DNA from: Nocardiopsis metallicus
GTDB lineage: Bacteria; Actinomycetota; Actinomycetes; Streptosporangiales; Streptosporangiaceae
Assembly: GCF_014201115.1 (NCBI RefSeq)
Contig: NZ_JACHDO010000001.1
Coordinates: 5,642,001 to 5,706,000 of the forward strand
Length of the DNA: 64,000 nucleotides
Direction: 5' to 3'
The position numbers and the translations under genes are program-made. The notes beneath the pieces were generated by a model. It saw only the letters and a list, made by a program, of their open reading frames with translations. It did not search any database and was not told the origin of the DNA. How positions within the stretch are numbered: position 1 is the first letter of the stretch; each line of letters begins with the position of its first letter. Of the stretch, positions 9,972-17,921 are shown piece by piece.

Positions 9972-10157
9972 GTGACGGCCCTGGCCCTGTCTCCCGCGCC
10001 AGCGCTGTTCGCCCTGGCCGAAGCCGCGCGCGGAGCCGACCGGCTCGTGGTCGGCGCGCGGGGACACCACGGATTTCCGCGCGCGGCACTGGGAGCGATC
10101 GCGCACGGGCTGCTGCACAGCGCGCCCTGCCCGCTCATGATCGTGCACTCCGCCTGA
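9972..10157 (+). pseudogene. Truncated universal stress protein, C-terminal end only
   Basis: The plus-strand frame ends LFALAEAARGADRLVVGARGHHGFPRAALGA followed by HGLLHSAPCPLMIV. This is the nucleotide-binding loop and last strand of a Usp domain (G-x2-G-x9-G pattern). No start or N-terminal half exists upstream; 9798-9970 is unrelated sequence. Opposite in orientation to the neighbouring genes, so it is a remnant left by rearrangement. Confidence 0.6.
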
Positions 10158-10183
10158 ACCGGTTCCCGCGCCCGGCGACCAGA

Positions 10184-10217
10184 AGGGCGCACGGCGGATC
10201 CATCCGCCGTGCGCCCT
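10184..10217. terminator. Strong hairpin terminator after the CBS-BON gene
   Basis: A near-perfect stem, AGGGCGCACGGCGGAT pairing with ATCCGCCGTGCGCCCT around a minimal loop, directly follows the stop of the CBS gene on the minus strand. Confidence 0.7.
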
Positions 10218-10233
10218 CCCGCGGCCGCGTGCC

Positions 10234-10935
10234 TCAGGGAGTCACGGATCGCCACCGAACGTACTCGGGCACGACGTCATCCACGCGCCAGCGAAGCTCG
10301 GAGTCGACCGACACGACGCCCTCGATCGCCTTGAGCCGACGGATCAGCGCCTGGGCCTCACTGCGGTGCTCCACAGTCCCCGACACCCTCACCACCCCGT
10401 CCTCGACGGTGACGGCGGGTTCCTGTACGCGCACCGGCGTCAGGGCCTCGGTGATCCCGGCTCGTGCCTCCTCGGCGATCTCGTCGTCCTCCCTGATGAA
10501 CACCGACAGCAGATCCCGTCGGCCCACGATCCCGACCAGGTGGCCCTCCCCGTCAACGACCGGCAGCCGCTTGACACCGTGCCGCTCCATCAGCCTGGCC
10601 GCCGTGACCGTACCCGCGTCAGGAGAGACGGTGACGGCGGGGCTGGTCATCAACCCGCCCGCGGTTCGGGCCTGCGCCTTGTCGGCCGCGCTTCCCCCCG
10701 GACCCATCCGGGTACGCAGCCGGGCACGCAGTGGCGGCCGGTAGTCCCCTCCCGCGAACTCCTCCTTGTGCAGCAGGTCCTCCTCGGACACCACCCCGAC
10801 CACACGCCCGTCGCCGTCGGTCACCGGCAGCGCACTCACCTGCCGTTCCAGCAGTGTCCCGGCGACATTCCGGTAGTCGGTCTCCTGCGCGACCGAGAAG
10901 ACCTCGGTCGTCATGACCTCACGCACGGTACGCAT
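10234..10935 (-). CDS. CBS-pair protein with C-terminal BON domain
   Basis: 233 aa from ATG 10935 (GGGGGAG upstream). The two CBS motifs start at residues 1 (VREVMTTEVFSV...ALPVTDGDGRVVGVVSEEDLL) and about 90 (GLMTSPAVTVSPDAGTV...RLPVVDGEGHLVGIVGRRDLL); a BON domain follows (AGITEAL...VTVEDGVVRVSGTV). CBS pairs sense adenine nucleotides, and BON domains bind membranes or partner proteins. This architecture is common in actinobacterial hypoxia/stress clusters beside Usp and Hsp20, matching the context. Single gene with its own terminator. Confidence 0.88.
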   Translation of the reverse strand: MRTVREVMTTEVFSVAQETDYRNVAGTLLERQVSALPVTDGDGRVVGVVSEEDLLHKEEFAGGDYRPPLRARLRTRMGPGGSAADKAQARTAGGLMTSPAVTVSPDAGTVTAARLMERHGVKRLPVVDGEGHLVGIVGRRDLLSVFIREDDEIAEEARAGITEALTPVRVQEPAVTVEDGVVRVSGTVEHRSEAQALIRRLKAIEGVVSVDSELRWRVDDVVPEYVRWRSVTP

Positions 10936-11270
10936 CTCAGGCTCCCCCCCCCGGGCCCGGCACGAACGGTGAGCGGTCCGGTGGCGACCGGCTGGCACGC
11001 TCTTTTCGCGCTGGCGGGTGCGCCCGTTTCCGCTCCTCGTGTGTCATCCTGCCCTCCGGCCGCGTGACGGACCAGGGCCGTCGGACCCCACCGCGTAGGC
11101 CCTGTGGCACGCTCTCCTTCACCGGAGGCGGGCAGCCCACCACCGGGACCCCGTGGCAGCGCTGAGGAACCGGACCGGTGGTCCCGCCCGTACGGGACGT
11201 ACGCTCCTGGCACGGGCTCCGCGGGCTCCATAACCTGAAACCGGGGTTTGTCCACCTTTCGGAGGCAACG
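10936..11270. promoter_or_regulatory. Divergent intergenic region between CBS-BON and Usp genes
   Basis: No convincing gene lies in these 335 bp, which must hold two divergent promoters. An inverted repeat GTCCCG-N6-CGGGAC sits at 11,181-11,198, about 75 bp before the Usp start; it could be an operator for both genes. It does not fit the DosR box, whose half-sites face the other way. Confidence 0.35.
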
Positions 11271-12188
11271 ATGGGCCAGGGCACGCACGCACACGTGGTG
11301 GTAGCGGTCAACGGCTCGCCAGCCAGCGAGCGGGCAGTCGGCTGGGCTTCGGGCGAGGCCCGTCGGCGGGGTCACGGGCTGCGTATCGTATACGCTCTCG
11401 GCTGGCCCCTGTACCGCTCTCTGCCTCTCGGCCTACCGGGGTTCAACCTCGACGAGTCCGCTCTGCGCATCGTGGGGAGCGCACGTCGACGCGCCGTGGA
11501 ACTGGAGCCGGACGTCACCGTAGAAGCGGTGGACGTCATCGGCGATCCTGAGACTGTTCTGCTCCTGGAGAGCCAGAGCGCGAGCATGCTGGTACTGGGC
11601 GCACACCACAGGAAGGCCCTGGACGCTGTGCTCCCGGCTTCGACGGTCCTGGAGATGCTCGCCTCGGCTGCGTGCCCGGTCGTGGTCGTGCCCGACCGGC
11701 CGCCCGAAGCCGCCACGGACCGCATCCTGGTGGGTGTCGACGGTTCGGAGACCTCCCGGGCGGCATTGGAGTGGGCCTTCTCCGCGGCAGACGCCCGCGA
11801 AGCGGCGCTGCGCGCGGTAACCGTACGGGAGAACACAGCTTGGTGGCGTTCGGGCGCATCTGAGGACCCGTCGTGGGCGGGGAACGGGAAACAGCCCAAA
11901 CCCGGGAAGGTGGAGGAACGGAGAGCCTACTGCGAGGCCTTGTCCACGGCGGTCGCGGACGAACACGCGCGGTGGCCCCAGGTACAGGTCGAGGAGGTCG
12001 TCGCGACGGGACATCCAGCCAGGGTTCTGTGCACCAGCGCCCGGGACTGCGACCTGATGGTCGTCGGCTCGCACGGCTGCGGCGGCTTCGCCGGCATGCT
12101 GCTCGGCTCGGTGAGCCAGAACGTGATCTCGCACAGCCCCTGCCCGGTCGCCGTGATACGCCCGCCCCGCCCCCTCGGGGCGGCGTAG
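11271..12188 (+). CDS. Tandem universal stress protein (UspA-like, two domains)
   Basis: 305 aa; ATG preceded by GGAGG with five bases between. The N-terminal domain (HVVVAVNGSPASERAVGWA...MLVLGAHHRKALDAVLP) and C-terminal domain (ILVGVDGSETSRAALEWA...[22 protein letters not shown]) both show the Usp fold. Only the second keeps the full G-x2-G-x9-G(S/T) ATP-binding loop. Paralogous to the Usp at 7,758. The long linker is rich in Lys/Glu. Probably a growth-arrest or oxygen-limitation stress protein, transcribed alone from the divergent promoter region it shares with the CBS gene. Confidence 0.88.
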   Translation: MGQGTHAHVVVAVNGSPASERAVGWASGEARRRGHGLRIVYALGWPLYRSLPLGLPGFNLDESALRIVGSARRRAVELEPDVTVEAVDVIGDPETVLLLESQSASMLVLGAHHRKALDAVLPASTVLEMLASAACPVVVVPDRPPEAATDRILVGVDGSETSRAALEWAFSAADAREAALRAVTVRENTAWWRSGASEDPSWAGNGKQPKPGKVEERRAYCEALSTAVADEHARWPQVQVEEVVATGHPARVLCTSARDCDLMVVGSHGCGGFAGMLLGSVSQNVISHSPCPVAVIRPPRPLGAA

Positions 12189-12249
12189 TGAGAGCTTCCG
12201 CCCCGCCGCAGAGCGCTTCACCGCGCCCGGCGCTTCACCGCACCGGCGG

Positions 12250-12777
12250 TCAGACAGAAGCGGCGCCCGAGGCGCCCGCCGCGGAAAGGTCGGCGGCGAT
12301 CGTGTCGGCCCACGCGTCGATCTCCTCCCAGTCACGGAAGTCGCCGTAGCGCCCTCCGATGAGTCGGTAGAAGACCCGTCCAGGCAACGGTAGGTGTTGC
12401 GGCCGCAGGGCGCCGGCCAGCAGACGGTGATCGCGGAGATCGTGTCCGCGGCACAGTTCCATGATCTCCTCGGGGTCCCGGGAGTGCCTCTCGAACCACC
12501 CTCCGACGACCCTGGCCAGGCCGACGCTGAACAACCAGATCGGAATCCGGCCGAGCGGGTCGGTGTTGGCACGAACGTAGCCGGAGGCCTCATCGAGCCA
12601 GGCGCCGCCGTGCACGGCACTGCCCAGGACCACGGCCTCGTAGCCGTCCGCCCCCGGCGCATCGAACAGCGGCCGCACGTCCGCGGTGCGACCCCGCTCG
12701 CGCAACCGGGCGGCGATCCTCCTCGCGATTCCCTCCGTGGAACCGTGCTCACTCGCGTATCCCACCAGGACCGTCAT
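12250..12777 (-). CDS. Flavodoxin-domain protein (menaquinone-dependent protoporphyrinogen oxidase-like)
   Basis: 175 aa; GGAGG lies 7 nt before the ATG. The N-terminus VLVGYASEHGSTEGIARRIA is the FMN phosphate-binding loop (T/S-x-G-S-T) of flavodoxins; YEAVVLGSAVHGGAWLDEA is the second FMN-contact loop. The later WLFSVGLARV and DFRDWEEIDAWADTIA segments match the HemG-like flavodoxin family seen in actinobacterial stress clusters. Likely a cytoplasmic FMN redox protein; an actual HemG role is unproven. Confidence 0.85.
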   Translation of the reverse strand: MTVLVGYASEHGSTEGIARRIAARLRERGRTADVRPLFDAPGADGYEAVVLGSAVHGGAWLDEASGYVRANTDPLGRIPIWLFSVGLARVVGGWFERHSRDPEEIMELCRGHDLRDHRLLAGALRPQHLPLPGRVFYRLIGGRYGDFRDWEEIDAWADTIAADLSAAGASGAASV

Positions 12778-12962
12778 GACGAAACCTCCGACTCGAGTTC
12801 TGCCGATCCGGGGCCCACGGCACAGGAACGGCCGACGGCCCCGGCCTGTCCCGGGACGGGCGTTGGCCGGACGGCGGAGCCGCCAGCCCCGGCTGCGGCG
12901 ACGCGCCTCCCCGTTGGAGCCGGGCCCGGCCTCCCCCGTGCCGGACGCCGGCGCCGCCCCTC

Positions 12963-13382
12963 CTACTCCTGCGCCTTGCGTGAGATGGGCACCCGACGGC
13001 TGCTCTGCGACCGCTGGGTCAGACCGATGCTCACCTCCAGGATTCCCTTGTCGTAGGAGGCGGTGACGTCCTCCTCGGAGGCGTCCGCCGGGAGCGCGAG
13101 CATGCGGCTGAAGGAGCCGTAGCGGAACTCCGAGTGCTGCGGCGACGTCGTGCTCTCGCTCCGCTCCGCATGGATCGTCAGGACCCCGTGTTCGACGGTC
13201 ACGGTGAGGTCCTTGTCCGGGTCCATCCCGGGTGCCTCCGCCCGAACCACGTACCGGTCGTCCTCCATCGCGGTCTCCACCCGCAGACCCGCGGGAGACC
13301 TACCGGAGAAGAGCGGGGCGTCGAACAGCTCGGCCAGGTCCGGCAAGCGGGACGGTCCGGTGTGACGAACAATGGCGTTCAT
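12963..13382 (-). CDS. Hsp20/alpha-crystallin small heat-shock protein
   Basis: 139 aa with an alpha-crystallin domain from about residue 33 (VETAMEDDRYVVRAEAPGMDPDKDLTVTVEHGVLTIHAERSE) through FRYGSFSRMLALPADASEEDVTASYDKGILEVSI, and a short tail with the V-P-I oligomerisation motif. ATP-independent holdase chaperone. GAGGAG precedes the ATG, which overlaps the stop of the upstream fragment, as in a former operon. Typical member of this stress cluster. Confidence 0.93.
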   Translation of the reverse strand: MNAIVRHTGPSRLPDLAELFDAPLFSGRSPAGLRVETAMEDDRYVVRAEAPGMDPDKDLTVTVEHGVLTIHAERSESTTSPQHSEFRYGSFSRMLALPADASEEDVTASYDKGILEVSIGLTQRSQSSRRVPISRKAQE

Positions 13383-13756
13383 GTCATCATCTCCTCGCTC
13401 GATCGACCCGGGCCCGTGACGGCGGGCCGCGGCCTACCTCCCACTCGACCCGAATCGTGCCCTTGTGAACAGGCGTCGAAGGGTTCTTCGCGTAGGGTCT
13501 TCAGTCCCACGTTCCCAGGCCCGTCGTCGACCGCGGCGAGCACGTGGAAACCCTCCTCCTGGGCGAAGTGCGAAAGCGGGACCGCGTACAGCCCGACAGC
13601 GCCCCTACCGCGTACCGGCGCTCGGCGCCCCGGCGGGCAGAGCACCCGGGGCGCAGCGCGCACGGCGCCCGCCAAATCCTCCAGCATCCGCCCGCCGGTG
13701 AGCATGAGGGCGATGATCGCGCCCGCGACCAGTTCCCCGGCCAGGGCTGCTCCCAC
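13379..13756 (-). pseudogene. Probable fragment of a heavy-metal P-type ATPase
   Basis: The first 30 residues (LAGELVAGAIIALMLTGGRMLEDLAG) match the membrane segment and actuator entry of P1B-type ATPases (family form GEYLAGAVIALMLATGRALEDYA). The rest of the frame, including HFAQEEGFHVLAAVDDG, I do not recognise, and neither the DKTGT phosphorylation loop nor the ATP-binding domain is present. It ends in an ATGA overlap with hsp20. The GTG start lacks a clear ribosome site. Read as a decayed gene; a genuine small protein cannot be excluded. Confidence 0.4.
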
Positions 13757-14003
13757 CCGTGCCAGGTGGCAACGGCATCGACGCCGGGTCAGTGCTCCCG
13801 CAGCGTCTGCGCCACACAGGGCAGAGGCGACGGCGGCCAGGACGAGATGACGTACGCCGCCGAAGGCCCCCGGGGCGCGGCAGGGGGCCGGGCCGAGGTC
13901 CTCGTGCCGCCAGTCCAGCGCGGCCAGGGCCGCGTCCAGTTCGCCGGTCCAACCAACGGGGGCCAGTTCGCTTCATGCGAGAACACCCCTCTACTGGGAT
14001 GCT

Positions 14004-15137
14004 TCAGTCGATTGGGGCGTCCCACGACGCCGCCCAGGTCTCAGGGCCAACGATCCCATCCACCGTGAGCCCTTTCTCATCCTGGAACGCCAGGCACACG
14101 GCCTGGGACTGAGCGCCGTACACACCGTCGACCGCCCCGACGTTCCACCCACGGTGAGCCATCTGGCTCTGCCAGACGGACACGCTGGTGTGCGTGGTCA
14201 CACTCGGGTAGGAGCGGGAGATGTCAGGATGCAGGCTCGCCGGCTCGTAACGGAAGTAGAGTCCGGGCCAGGTCCAGTCCACGGGATCGGTGACGGGTTC
14301 GGTCCAGGCGGCGTTCCATGTCTGCTCGCCGACGATCCCGTCAACGTCCAATGCCTTCTCTGCCTGGAACAGGCGGCATGCGAGTTGGCTCCGGTTGCCG
14401 TACACGCCGTCAACATCGAGCCGCCAACCACGCGTGGCCATCTGTTCCTGCCATACCTGCACGGAAGTGTGTTCGGTCGGAGGCGGGTTCGTGAACTCCA
14501 CACCTGGCCACTCGGGAGGCTCGGCCGTCTGCGTGACTCTGATGTGTGCGTGCGGTTCGGGGGCGTTCTCGGCGGTGGTGCCCTCCGGCTGGAAGGAACC
14601 GTCTTCGACGTAGGGGCGCAGGTTTCCGGGGCACAGGGTGTCGTTCCCAGGGATGTCACCGTGTCCGACGGTGTCGGAGGCATTGGCGCCCAGCGTTTCG
14701 AGGTGATCGATGACGCGGCGGACTGCTGACACCAGGGGTGGTGTGGTGCCGGGGATGAGCACGGGTCCGTCCAGGACGCCAGTCAGGCCACAGATCGCGT
14801 AGTAGGTGGCGTTGCCGAAGTCGGTGCCGTTCGCGCCGGACTGGTACTGGTGTCCGCGCCCGATGTAGATGTAACCGTGTCGACAGACGAGGTAGTTGTA
14901 CGCGATGTCGTCATAGAGGCCGGTCATGTGAGATTCCTGGATACCGCGTACGTACTCGTCGCAGTTGCGGTGCAGGATGGGCACGGGCCAAATCGAGCCC
15001 GCATAGTGGATCGCGATGCCCGGCGAGCCCTCGATGGGACCGTTGCCGGTCGGGTCTCCGTCTGGGTCAGCGCCCCAGTCCCGCCGTGTGACGATGTTCT
15101 CTCCGGTGATCTCATCAGTTTGGATGGATAGGGTCAT
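14004..15137 (-). CDS. N-acetylmuramoyl-L-alanine amidase (PGRP/amidase_2) with two peptidoglycan-binding repeats
   Basis: 377 aa. The N-terminal amidase has the zinc ligands His44 (IHYAG), His159 and Cys169 (TVGHGDIPGNDTLCPG). Two similar peptidoglycan-binding repeats follow at about 225-290 and 305-375, each reading SVxVWQxQMAxRGW...VDGVYG...QS...FQxEK...VDGIVG..TW. No signal peptide is visible, as in phage endolysins. ATG 15137 has GGAGG ten bases upstream; an upstream TTG was rejected. Its place next to an integrase remnant and att core suggests a lysis gene of an old integrated element. Confidence 0.85.
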   Translation of the reverse strand: MTLSIQTDEITGENIVTRRDWGADPDGDPTGNGPIEGSPGIAIHYAGSIWPVPILHRNCDEYVRGIQESHMTGLYDDIAYNYLVCRHGYIYIGRGHQYQSGANGTDFGNATYYAICGLTGVLDGPVLIPGTTPPLVSAVRRVIDHLETLGANASDTVGHGDIPGNDTLCPGNLRPYVEDGSFQPEGTTAENAPEPHAHIRVTQTAEPPEWPGVEFTNPPPTEHTSVQVWQEQMATRGWRLDVDGVYGNRSQLACRLFQAEKALDVDGIVGEQTWNAAWTEPVTDPVDWTWPGLYFRYEPASLHPDISRSYPSVTTHTSVSVWQSQMAHRGWNVGAVDGVYGAQSQAVCLAFQDEKGLTVDGIVGPETWAASWDAPID

Positions 15138-15193
15138 ATAGCGAAATCCTCCAAAGGTCAAAGCTGTCTGACCTTGCCCATGCGGGCGTCTAG

Positions 15194-15769
15194 ATGAAGG
15201 GATGGATCCTCATCAGGTGTTTTGTTTTCAGCTTCGTCGCGGGCACCCTCTCATTACTACTGATGGGTGGCATCGCGATCTATGCCTTCCACCCTGGGCC
15301 CGAGGATGAGCGAGGGGAAACCGGAGCCGGCACGTTGCGTTTCGGTGATTTCTTCGACTACCGGACGGACTCGATGGGCCAGGGGGAAGCGGTGTCGTAC
15401 ACGGTGACGTCCGTACGGATGCGGGACACGCGGGAGGGGCAGTCCCACGCCTTCGAATTCACTCTAGGAATCGTTAACAACACTGATCGCCATGTAGAGG
15501 GCCAGTACCCGGACGTTTATTGCGAAAACGAGGACGAAAGTCACTTGGTCTTGAACCGGGAGATGGCCCGAGGGGGCGATTACCCGGCAGGAATGGAACC
15601 AGAGGCAGGGACTCTCGGAATGACGATAGAGCTCACCTGTGAATTCTCTGGGTCGATTCACCCCGAGGAGCTCGTGATCGCCCTGGAGCGGGAGAACGGG
15701 AGAGCGACGTTCGTCGATCCCATGAGCGTGGTGGATCGGATGAAGTGGCGCCACACGTTCGACGAGTGA
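15194..15769 (+). CDS. Unrecognised membrane-anchored extracytoplasmic protein
   Basis: 191 aa. A membrane helix (about residues 8-31, FVFSFVAGTLSLLLMGGIAIYAF) is followed by an acidic outside domain with strands (VSYTVTSVRMRD, HAFEFTLGIVNNTDRHVEGQYPDVYC, LGMTIELTCEFSGSI). The layout recalls DUF4352-like immunoglobulin-fold proteins but I cannot assign it. Two Cys could form a disulfide. Divergent from the amidase with only 56 bp between, so both belong to one old element. The ribosome site is weak. Confidence 0.6.
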   Translation: MKGWILIRCFVFSFVAGTLSLLLMGGIAIYAFHPGPEDERGETGAGTLRFGDFFDYRTDSMGQGEAVSYTVTSVRMRDTREGQSHAFEFTLGIVNNTDRHVEGQYPDVYCENEDESHLVLNREMARGGDYPAGMEPEAGTLGMTIELTCEFSGSIHPEELVIALERENGRATFVDPMSVVDRMKWRHTFDE

Positions 15770-15878
15770 TCAGTTGCCCTCCACCTGGCCCAGGACGCAG
15801 CAAAACCCGGGGCCTCGAGGGCGCTCCGGGTTTTGGATACGGGTGTTCTACGGCGTTTCGAGTGTGACAGGTGGTGTG

Positions 15879-16124
15879 CGGCTCGCGGAAGCGCAACCAG
15901 GGGCGCCCCAGCTCGTGATCGAGGGCGCGTCCCCGTACAAGGTGCAGAAGCTGCTCGGGCACGAGTCGCCGCTGACCACCCAGCGGTACGCACACCCGGC
16001 GCCGGACGAGTACGACGGCTTCCGGGATGTCTGGCGCGACTCGGCGGACGGCGTGACGCAAGGGCTGACGCACGGCGTGACGCACGAGAAGTCGTCCGGG
16101 GAGGCGGTTCGCCGCTCGTCGTGA
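15879..16124 (+). pseudogene. Tyrosine recombinase (integrase) C-terminal remnant
   Basis: The frame reads EGASPYKVQKLLGHESPLTTQRYAHP, the last catalytic box of tyrosine recombinases (LGH plus the nucleophile Tyr in TTQRYAH). The catalytic Arg box and the core-binding domain are missing. Its tail runs into six TGACGCA-type repeats and then the tRNA-derived core at 16,223, the order int-arms-att of integrative elements. It marks the right end of an element that lies to the left of element A. Confidence 0.75.
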
Positions 16125-16182
16125 CGCACGCGCGACGAACCCGGCGACGTTCAGGTCTGACGCTGACGCACGTGTGACGCAC
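16054..16182. repeat. Six TGACGCA(C) repeats, arm-type integrase sites of the older element
   Basis: Copies start at 16054 (TGACGCAA), 16066, 16078, 16122, 16164 and 16175. They lie between the integrase remnant and the att core. Related TGGCGCAC copies lie just right of the core at 55,340 and 55,351. Confidence 0.6.
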
Positions 16183-16193
16183 GGGACACAGAA

Positions 16194-16216
16194 AAAGGCC
16201 CCCCGTAGGGAGCCTT
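16194..16216. terminator. Hairpin beside the left att core
   Basis: AAAGGCCCCCC pairs with GGGAGCCTTT; T-rich on one side and A-rich on the other. Follows the integrase remnant. Confidence 0.5.
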
Positions 16217-16222
16217 TTCGCT

Positions 16223-16266
16223 GGTGGGCGTACCAGGACTTGAACCTGGGGCCTCATCCTTATCAG
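16223..16266. repeat. Left attachment site of element A (tRNA-Ile 3'-end duplication)
   Basis: 44 bases identical to 55,199-55,242 and to 63,345-63,388, which covers the 3' part of the intact tRNA-Ile on the minus strand. Only the T-arm, variable loop and part of the anticodon arm are present, so this is not a functional tRNA. Confidence 0.93.
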
Positions 16267-16378
16267 CGATCATCCGACCGCTGGAACGACCCGTCACAGA
16301 CCCCCTGAGAACCGCATTACCCCTGTTGAACGGCCTCCTGCCGTTCGCGGAGTGACGCCGGGTGTCGTGCTCTACCGC

Positions 16379-16404
16379 ACGGTCACACGGTCAGATCACG
16401 GTCA
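16379..16404. repeat. Three ACGGTCA arm-type sites at the left end of element A
   Basis: ACGGTCA at 16379, 16387 and 16398. The last two have the same 11-bp spacing as the pairs at 55,123/55,134 and 63,269/63,280 on the right ends, consistent with integrase arm sites. Confidence 0.6.
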
Positions 16405-16423
16405 AGAACAGGGGTCTGTCCAC

Positions 16424-17773
16424 GTGGGATTCTCACGCGCCCGCACCGGCGCCAGGGGCGGAACACGCTTCACCGCGTACTACACCGACATCAAGGGCGA
16501 CGAGCGGTCGGCGGGCACCTTCGCCACCGAGAAGGAAGCCGACAAGGCATGGCAACGCGCCGAGGCCAAGGTCGCCGAGGGCCGAGTCACCAGCACCAAG
16601 CACGGACGCCAGCGCTTCGCCGCCTTCGTCCTGGACACCTGGCTGCCCAACCACGTCATGGAGGAGTCCACCCGCCAGAACGTCACCTACACCGTCCACA
16701 AGCGCTTCATCCCCGAGTTCGGCAAGATGCGCATGAACGAGATCCTGCCCCAGCACGTCCAGAGCTGGGTCCGGCAATCCCAGCAGGAGGGACTTGCCGC
16801 CTCCTCCATCCACCGCATGACCACGGTCCTGTCGGCCATCTTCACCTCAGCCGTCGTCAACCAGGTCATCTTCACCCACCCCTGCAAGGGAGTGGTGTTG
16901 CCAACGGTCGGCAAGAAGCAGTTCGAGATCATCACCCCCGAGCAGTTCTCCGACTTCCACGACGCGATCGAGGATGAGCGGTTCCGGCTGCTCGTCGAGT
17001 TCGACATCGAGTCGGGGCTCCGGTGGGGAGAGCTCAGCGAGGTCCGGCTCAAGGACATCGACCGGGCGACGGGCATCCTCACCGTCAGCCGCTCCGTCGT
17101 GGAGCTCACCGCGAAGTCCCACCCGACCGGCGGACGGTTCCTGGTCAAGGAGTACCCCAAGGACCGCAAGTTCCGCCGCCTCAAGCTCAGCCGGCCCCTG
17201 GTGAAGAAGGTCCTCACCTACGCCATGGCGAACGGAATCCGCGACGACGACCTGCTCTTCTCCTTCCCCGAACAGGACGACAACGCCCCGGTACCCGGGG
17301 TCCCCGATGGTGCGGACCTCGGGCTCACCGCACCCAACGACCAGGGGCGTAGGTACAAGCACGGCACGACGACCGCGTACACGAACGGGAAGTGCCGCTG
17401 TGAGTACTGTCGTGCCGCCTTCGCCCACTACCGTGCCGCCCGCCGAGCCGAAGGCAAGGACAAGCCCAGGAGACGACGAAAGGTCACCACTGACGGGCAC
17501 ATCCCGGCGGACTGGTTCCGCAAGAACATCTGGCACCCGGCAAGGGAGAAGGCAGGGTTGCCGAAGTCGGCAACCCCGCACCAGCTACGGCACGCTCACG
17601 CCTCGTGGCTCCTTGCCGGAGGCGCCAACCTGACCGTGGTCCGGGACCGGTTGGGACACGCCTCCATCACCACGACCGAGCGCTACCTGCACACCCTGCC
17701 CGAAGCCGACGACAGCGCCCTCGAAGCTCTCAGCAACGTTCGCTACCGCAGCACAACCACGGCTACCGCCTAA
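16424..17773 (+). CDS. int: Site-specific tyrosine recombinase (integrase) of element A
   Basis: 449 aa from GTG 16424 (GGGG about 9 nt upstream); an upstream in-frame GTG at 16352 would put the arm repeats inside the gene. An N-terminal AP2-like/arm-binding part is followed by a SAM-like core-binding domain and the catalytic domain: Arg200 (GLRWGEL), His386-x-x-Arg389 (HQLRHAHASWLL), His412 (LGHAS) and nucleophile Tyr421 (TTTERYLH). Between strands there is an insertion of about 65 residues with a Cys cluster (KCRCEYC) and a basic tail, seen in some actinomycete integrases. It should recombine the 44-bp tRNA-Ile core. All catalytic residues are present. Confidence 0.92.
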   Translation: MGFSRARTGARGGTRFTAYYTDIKGDERSAGTFATEKEADKAWQRAEAKVAEGRVTSTKHGRQRFAAFVLDTWLPNHVMEESTRQNVTYTVHKRFIPEFGKMRMNEILPQHVQSWVRQSQQEGLAASSIHRMTTVLSAIFTSAVVNQVIFTHPCKGVVLPTVGKKQFEIITPEQFSDFHDAIEDERFRLLVEFDIESGLRWGELSEVRLKDIDRATGILTVSRSVVELTAKSHPTGGRFLVKEYPKDRKFRRLKLSRPLVKKVLTYAMANGIRDDDLLFSFPEQDDNAPVPGVPDGADLGLTAPNDQGRRYKHGTTTAYTNGKCRCEYCRAAFAHYRAARRAEGKDKPRRRRKVTTDGHIPADWFRKNIWHPAREKAGLPKSATPHQLRHAHASWLLAGGANLTVVRDRLGHASITTTERYLHTLPEADDSALEALSNVRYRSTTTATA

Positions 17774-17840
17774 CTACTGGTGGCACAGTTCTCTGATCGG
17801 TGTGCTGCGCTGGTGCAGGACGTAGCGGAAGATCGACAGT

Positions 17841-17874
17841 CGGGGAGGTGCGGCACGGTGCCCGCACCTCCCCG
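17841..17874. terminator. Hairpin terminator between int and the replication-relaxation gene
   Basis: CGGGGAGGTGCGG pairs perfectly with CCGCACCTCCCCG around an 8-nt loop, between two convergent stops. Confidence 0.75.
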
Positions 17875-17921
17875 ACGGCTACGCCCGGTCTACCGCGCTA
17901 TCCACCCATGGCCCCTCAGGG

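Noticed and set aside
11181-11198. DosR-type box upstream of the Usp gene
   Set aside because: The repeat GTCCCG-N6-CGGGAC has its half-sites in the reverse order of the DosR consensus.
11433-12752. 439-codon minus-strand frame across the Usp and flavodoxin genes
   Set aside because: It overlaps two well-supported genes in other frames and has low-complexity composition.
16054-16182. CRISPR-like array from the repeated TGACGCAC units
   Set aside because: Repeats are 8 bp with irregular spacing and no cas genes; they fit integrase arm sites.
16223-16266. A second and third tRNA gene at 16.2k and 55.2k
   Set aside because: Only the 3' part of tRNA-Ile is present; no D-arm or 5' acceptor strand follows, so these are attachment duplications.
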